Positions 23,916 through 27,370 of a stretch of 27,370 bases of DNA are shown here, one piece after another. The position numbers and the translations under genes are program-made. Below the pieces are notes generated by a model that saw only the letters and a program-made list of their open reading frames with translations, did no database searches and was not told where the DNA came from. Source of the stretch: an uncultured Bacteroidales bacterium (GTDB lineage Bacteria; Bacteroidota; Bacteroidia; Bacteroidales; UBA932); the NCBI GenBank assembly GCA_900544815.1, contig UQWT01000022.1:1-27370 (forward strand), read 5' to 3'. Within the stretch, counting starts at the first letter, position 1. Each line of letters starts with the position of its first letter.

Positions 23916-24896
23916 CTAAAATGCAGATGGTTTAAGACGTAATCCGCAATCTCTTGGGAATCCGTACATTAAATTCATATTCTCAACAGCCTGCCCCGAT
24001 GCTCCTTTTACAAGGTTGTCTATTACAGAACTTATATGCAGGTATTTGCCATGTTTCTCCAAATGAAGAACAGCTTTGTTCGTATTTACAACCTCTTTTA
24101 GGCTTACAGTTTTCTCCTTTATAAATACAAACGGCGAATCCTTGTAATAGTTTGTGTACAGCTCATCCAATTCATCTTTGCCAAGATCGCATTCGGTGTA
24201 AATTGATGCGAATATTCCCCTGGTAAAATCACCGCGCATTGGTACAAATGTAATTTGAGGTGTGATGCCCTGCAGTCTGCATATAGTGCGTTTAATTTCA
24301 CTAAGGTGCTGATGCTCAAATAATTTATAAATGGAGATATTATTATCTCTGTAACTGAAATGGGTGGTACTACAGGGGCTTTTTCCTGCTCCGGTAGAAC
24401 CTGTTATACCTGTTACGTGCACTTCGTTTACAAGCATTTTCTTTGATGCTAATGGTGCTATTGCTGTTTGTATGGCAGTGGCAAAACAGCCCGGATTGGC
24501 TACATTTCCTGCCATTTTTATCTCATCAGCAAACGTGTCAGCCAAACCATAGACAAAGTCTCTGCCCCCATAGTGCGGCTCAATCCTAAAATCATTGCCA
24601 AGGTCTATAACGGATACTTTGTCGGGAAGCGGAGTCTTGTCTAAAAACTCTCTTGATACTCCATGCCCCAAGCAGAGAAACACCAAATCTGTATCGGCAG
24701 CGGGCTCTGTTGAGAAGAGCATATCTGTCTCTCCCAAGAGGTCTGTGTGAATATCAGACAGCTTTGTGCCTGCAGATGTAGTGCTTAAAACAGAGGTGAT
24801 GTTTGCACATGGGTGATTGAGCAATATCCTTAAAAGCTCTCCTGCAGTGTAGCCGGTTCCCCCCGCAATACAGATGTTTACTTTGTTGTCTTTCAT
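23916..24896 (-). CDS. argC: N-acyl-gamma-glutamyl-phosphate reductase
   Basis: ArgC reduces N-acylglutamyl phosphate to the semialdehyde with NADPH. The 326-residue protein starts with the nucleotide-binding GGTGYTAGELLRIL at about 12-25. It has the catalytic cysteine in NPGCFATA (Cys137) and ends with the typical FVPMRGDFTRG region and GASGQAVENMN near residue 298. It begins directly after the argG stop with no intervening bases, so translation is probably coupled. One dispersed 13-mer copy encodes LPDK at residues 90-93. Confidence 0.95.
   Translation of the reverse strand: MKDNKVNICIAGGTGYTAGELLRILLNHPCANITSVLSTTSAGTKLSDIHTDLLGETDMLFSTEPAADTDLVFLCLGHGVSREFLDKTPLPDKVSVIDLGNDFRIEPHYGGRDFVYGLADTFADEIKMAGNVANPGCFATAIQTAIAPLASKKMLVNEVHVTGITGSTGAGKSPCSTTHFSYRDNNISIYKLFEHQHLSEIKRTICRLQGITPQITFVPMRGDFTRGIFASIYTECDLGKDELDELYTNYYKDSPFVFIKEKTVSLKEVVNTNKAVLHLEKHGKYLHISSVIDNLVKGASGQAVENMNLMYGFPRDCGLRLKPSAF
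24618..24630 (+). repeat. Dispersed 13-mer, copy 5 (inside argC)
   Basis: This is an exact TTTGTCGGGAAGC on the plus strand, continued by GGA. It is antisense to argC, where it encodes LPDK. Confidence 0.75.
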
Positions 24897-26099
24897 TTAT
24901 TGTTGTTGTTCGTTTACCGCATAGAAAATCTTTAACGGATTGGCCATCACTTTGGTAAACCCAACTACGTCACGTCCCGTGTAAGATTTGTTAAGTTCAC
25001 CGTATTCGCCAAATTTTGAGGACATTAAATCGTGAGCACTTCTGCATCCCAATACAAAGAACGAATATGGCCTTAGTAATACATCAACCTCTCCGGTTAC
25101 ATTTTGTTGAGTGCTTTCTAAGAATGCCTCCATATCCCTTGCAACAGGATCCAGGTATTGAGCCTCGTGCATGAGCTGCCCATAATAGTTTGAAATCATC
25201 TCTTTCCAATACAGTTGGTTCTTTACAAGTACGTGCTTTTCAAGAAGATGGTGAGATTTGATTATAATAAGAGGTGCAGCTGCCTCAAACCCTACACGTC
25301 CCTTTATTCCAATGATGGTGTCGCCAACATGCATATCTCTTCCAATTCCGTATGGGGCTGCAATCTCCTCCAATTTTTTAATAACCTCAACAGGTTGCAT
25401 TTTTACCCCGTTCAGCGAGCATGGCTCACCCTTTTCAAAGCCAACAGTAACCTTCTCCTCCTTTCCGTTAAGATGCTCTGCTACATGGTGAATATAAGCC
25501 TCTTCGGGCAGATACCCATCTGAGGAAAGTGTCTCAACGCCGCCAATGCTTGTCCCCCATATTCCTTGATTTATTGAGTATTTGCTCTTCTCCCAACTAT
25601 AATCAAAGCCATGTTTTGCAAGATAATCAATCTCCTCCTTTCTGCTAAGAGCAAGCTCTCTTATTGGGGCAATTATCTTAACTTCAGGTGCAAGAATCTC
25701 AAAAACAATATCAAATCTTACCTGATCATTTCCCGCACCTGTGCTTCCGTGTGCAACATACTCTGCACCAATTTTTTTTACATGTTCAAGAACTGCAAGC
25801 GCCTGAAAAATCCTCTCTGAACTTACAGAAAGCGGATAAGTGGAGTTTTTTAGAATATTACCAAAAATCAGATATTTAATCCCCTTGTTGTAGTAGGTAT
25901 CTACAGCATTTATGTTTGTATGGCTTGCTGCACCTAATTTAAGTGCACGCTCTTTTATCTTCTCCTCCTCTTCCTTGCCAAAGCCACCCGTATTCACCAT
26001 AACAGTGTGAACCTCAAGATTTTTCTCATTTTTTAGATATGGAACACAAAATGATGTGTCCAATCCGCCGCTAAAGGCCAATACAACTTTCTCTTTCAT
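24897..26099 (-). CDS. argG: Argininosuccinate synthase
   Basis: ArgG joins citrulline and aspartate using ATP. The ATG at 26099 gives 400 residues and the family start MKEKVVLAFSGGLDTS with the PP-loop SGGLDTS. YVAHGSTGAGNDQVRF lies near residue 110, and a GRDVVGFTKVM-like end is present. A longer frame starts at 26156 and overlaps the upstream stop as ATGGTAA, but its extra 19 residues are asparagine-rich and unlike the family. They also cover the spacer with a degenerate copy of the dispersed repeat. It is the second gene of the operon. Confidence 0.95.
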   Translation of the reverse strand: MKEKVVLAFSGGLDTSFCVPYLKNEKNLEVHTVMVNTGGFGKEEEEKIKERALKLGAASHTNINAVDTYYNKGIKYLIFGNILKNSTYPLSVSSERIFQALAVLEHVKKIGAEYVAHGSTGAGNDQVRFDIVFEILAPEVKIIAPIRELALSRKEEIDYLAKHGFDYSWEKSKYSINQGIWGTSIGGVETLSSDGYLPEEAYIHHVAEHLNGKEEKVTVGFEKGEPCSLNGVKMQPVEVIKKLEEIAAPYGIGRDMHVGDTIIGIKGRVGFEAAAPLIIIKSHHLLEKHVLVKNQLYWKEMISNYYGQLMHEAQYLDPVARDMEAFLESTQQNVTGEVDVLLRPYSFFVLGCRSAHDLMSSKFGEYGELNKSYTGRDVVGFTKVMANPLKIFYAVNEQQQ

Positions 26100-26128
26100 G
26101 ATAGGATATTTATTATAGTTATTATTTT

Positions 26129-26140
26129 CTTCCCGACAAT
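26129..26140 (-). repeat. Degenerate inverted copy of the dispersed repeat
   Basis: The minus strand reads ATTGTCGGGAAG, matching 11 consecutive bases of the 13-mer. It lies in the spacer between the GNAT gene and argG and is the only good copy in this orientation. Confidence 0.5.
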
Positions 26141-26149
26141 TAATTTCCT

Positions 26150-26791
26150 TTACCATAATTTTGCATGATGGGCTGCTTTTGCAATAGGCTGCAACCCTTT
26201 CTTAAGATATTTAAGCAGGGTGGAGTCGTCCGTCTTGACAGGTTTCTCATTTTCTTTGTGTTCTGCCGGGTCATACAATAACCCGGTGCAAAGGCACATT
26301 TTTCTGTTGTTACGCTCTAAAATATCATAATTTTTACATCCCTTGCAACCCCTCCAGAATTCATCGTCATCTGTAAGTTCGGAGAACGGAACAGGCCTGA
26401 ATCCAAGTTGCGAGTTTATTTTCATTACTGCAAGCCCTGTTGTAATGCTAAAGATCTTTGCATACGGGTACATCTTTCTTGAAAGGTTGAAGATCTCCTG
26501 TTTAATCCTCTTGGCAAGTCCTGTCTTTCTAAATTGATGCGCTACTATAAGGCCGGAGTTTGCCACAAATTTTGTATGGCTCCATGTCTCTATATATGAG
26601 AAACCGGCAAATGAACCATCCTCTGCAATTGCAATTACTGCTTTATGGTCCCTCATCTTCTCTTTGACATATTCTGGACTTCTTTTTGCTATCCCTGTGC
26701 CTCTTTCCTGAGCCGAAACAAATACTAATTCGCAAATCTCTTCTGCATATACAGCATGACTTTCGTCTGCGACATAAATGTTTACTTTCAT
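26150..26791 (-). CDS. GNAT-family acyltransferase, probable N-acylglutamate synthase
   Basis: The 213-residue protein has a GNAT fold, with an acetyl-CoA-binding segment VAHQFRKTGLAKR around residues 83-95 and FAGFSYIETW before it. A C-terminal extension carries four cysteines, C149, C152, C166 and C168 (CKGC and CLC), which may bind a metal. It is the first gene of an operon that otherwise has every arginine step from N-acylglutamate kinase onward but no argA or argJ. It is therefore the best candidate for the first step, acylation of glutamate, with acetyl- or succinyl-CoA as donor. The assignment rests on context; the sequence alone shows only the family. It is also the likely target of arginine control. 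Confidence 0.75.
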   Translation of the reverse strand: MKVNIYVADESHAVYAEEICELVFVSAQERGTGIAKRSPEYVKEKMRDHKAVIAIAEDGSFAGFSYIETWSHTKFVANSGLIVAHQFRKTGLAKRIKQEIFNLSRKMYPYAKIFSITTGLAVMKINSQLGFRPVPFSELTDDDEFWRGCKGCKNYDILERNNRKMCLCTGLLYDPAEHKENEKPVKTDDSTLLKYLKKGLQPIAKAAHHAKLW

Positions 26792-26815
26792 CCTATAAAT
26801 TAATGTTACATTGGC

Positions 26816-26831
26816 TTATGCAGCCGCATAA
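26816..26831. promoter_or_regulatory. Palindrome near the operon's first start codon
   Basis: TTATGC and GCATAA flank AGCC, a perfect 6-bp inverted repeat 25-40 nt upstream of the GNAT start. It could be a small RNA hairpin limiting initiation, or half of an operator. It does not match the Escherichia coli ARG box. Confidence 0.35.
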
Positions 26832-26997
26832 AATGAAATCTTCCTAACGAACCATCCTTGTTGCTTGCATAGTATAACAGATATGATATACCTATACAAA
26901 CACAAAGTTCTACCGTTATGTGCTATGATAATATTTTTTAATATGGAGTCCTAAGAATTCATGAATATTGCAAGCTTTAATCCGGCCGCAACATCCA

Positions 26998-27090
26998 CTA
27001 TATTCGGACGAGTGAGTATGCAGCAGAGGCGTGGCGTCGGACATGCCACATTCCAAAATTAACCATTATGTTTTCCTCTCTGTTGTACAT
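26998..27090 (-). CDS. Candidate arginine leader peptide
   Basis: From ATG 27090 a 30-codon ORF ends at TAG 26998. It starts about 13 nt after the predicted transcript start. The peptide begins MYNREENIMVNFGMWH and continues VRRHASAAYSLVRI, so three of its last 14 residues are arginine, in codons CGA, CGC and CGA, plus one AGA near the start. GTC-CGA occurs twice, once in the middle and once two codons before the stop. Its place, size and arginine content fit a leader peptide whose translation senses charged tRNA-Arg. No family match is claimed. Confidence 0.55.
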   Translation of the reverse strand: MYNREENIMVNFGMWHVRRHASAAYSLVRI

Positions 27091-27109
27091 TACTTAGATT
27101 TTACGATTG

Positions 27110-27141
27110 CAAATGTAAATAGATTCTTCATTTAGCAACAA
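27110..27141 (-). promoter_or_regulatory. Promoter of the arginine operon
   Basis: On the minus strand TTGTTG (27141-27136) is followed after 18 bp by TACATTTG (27117-27110) and then C, close to the Bacteroidota consensus. Long A-runs lie just upstream on the same strand (27142-27162) and could act as an UP-like element. Confidence 0.6.
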
Positions 27142-27370
27142 TTTTTTTTTATTTTTTTTTAAATCTTCTACTTTAGATACCTATATATAAGCTCGTGTAA
27201 AAATTGTTTCAAAATTATTACGACATATAGCTTTGGCGTTAGCATTGGCATTAGCGTTAGCTTTGGCTGTTTTTAGGGTAAAGAAAGCTTTGTCTGATAG
27301 AATGATTTTTAACTATAAACTCAAAACAAAGCCAATGACGTTTACTTTAGATTTTTACTTATCTAAGTAA
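27142..27370. other. Right-end region without a recognised gene
   Basis: This stretch, upstream of the arginine promoter, holds T-runs at 27142-27162 and a degenerate six-base repeat of the form GCNTTR at 27230-27268. Short open frames cross it on both strands (LALALA-like on plus, NANANA-like on minus) but lack a credible start. I see no supportable gene. Confidence 0.5.
27230..27268. repeat. Degenerate hexanucleotide repeat (GCNTTR)
   Basis: Six-base units such as GCGTTA, GCATTG, GCATTA, GCGTTA and GCTTTG follow each other in register. Any reading in phase gives alternating Leu-Ala (plus) or Asn-Ala (minus). Confidence 0.65.

Larger units (their letters stand above)
26792..27109 (-). promoter_or_regulatory. 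Long leader of the arginine operon
   Basis: About 310 nt separate the predicted transcript start (near 27103) from the GNAT ATG. The leader contains a 30-codon ORF, a 10-bp palindrome ATTCATGAAT just after it, and the TTATGC...GCATAA hairpin near the first gene. No strong hairpin with a U-run was found, so a classical terminator is not proven. Confidence 0.5.

Noticed and set aside
26100..26156. Longer argG start overlapping the GNAT stop as ATGGTAA
   Set aside because: The extra residues are unlike ArgG; the start at 26099 matches the family exactly. Translational coupling remains possible.
26961..26975. CATGAATATTGCAAG as a possible ARG box
   Set aside because: It resembles the Bacillus ARG box halves but with three bases too few between them, and no ArgR gene is in the window.
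27191..27370. Possible Leu-Ala-rich gene on plus or Asn-Ala-rich gene on minus
   Set aside because: Neither frame has a credible start, and both arise from the hexanucleotide repeat.
1..27370. CRISPR arrays, tRNA or rRNA genes, and intact insertion sequences
   Set aside because: No spaced direct repeats, no tRNA cloverleaf other than the tmRNA end, no rRNA sequence and no intact transposase were seen.

Overview
The window looks like a chromosomal segment of a member of the Bacteroidota, most likely order Bacteroidales, with low to moderate GC. The evidence is: Bacteroidota-type promoters (TAnnTTTG -7 elements) and no clear Shine-Dalgarno sites; a transcarbamylase of the Bacteroides N-succinylornithine type; a tiny COX24/mS38-like basic protein; BACON domains; a Bacteroidales-style AAA ATPase; and a tmRNA whose tag ends in YALAA. 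The species cannot be named from the sequence alone.

Layout. Positions 1-3600 (+) form an accessory block. It holds an AAA ATPase, a zinc-ribbon PrsW-family membrane protease, a zinc-ribbon/TM/BACON/DnaJ-finger protein, and the 3' remnant of an Rpn-type nuclease/transposase gene with 24-bp tandem repeats. Next come ssrA (tmRNA, minus) and an internally deleted AraC-type regulator pseudogene (minus). A plus-strand run follows: a shortened UbiD-like protein that lacks the usual catalytic loop, coaD, a secreted thioredoxin-like protein, and a 943-residue FAD/Fe-S dehydrogenase. It ends in a bidirectional terminator. A minus-strand group comes next: an Omp85-type outer-membrane protein, lon, ung and a META-domain lipoprotein. 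A divergent intergenic region with a Fur-box-like sequence separates it from a plus-strand group of an HU protein, a 30-residue mS38/bS22-like ribosomal protein and RNase G.

The right third (18.4-26.8 kb) is one minus-strand arginine operon: GNAT acyltransferase, argG, argC, argD, argF', argB, an M20 deacylase (argE role) and argH. It encodes every step from glutamate to arginine except carbamoyl phosphate synthesis. Proline at residue 90 of the transcarbamylase predicts N-succinyl rather than N-acetyl intermediates. A leader of about 310 nt precedes the operon. It has a good promoter and a 30-codon ORF whose end is rich in arginine codons, which fits translation-dependent attenuation or arginine sensing.

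The most unexpected signal is a 13-mer, TTTGTCGGGAAGC. It occurs five times, always on the plus strand, in intergenic DNA, a pseudogene and three genes regardless of coding strand. A sixth, shorter copy lies in the opposite orientation. This is far above chance and suggests a dispersed, strand-biased DNA-level signal (Chi-, KOPS- or uptake-sequence-like) or remnants of a small repeat family.
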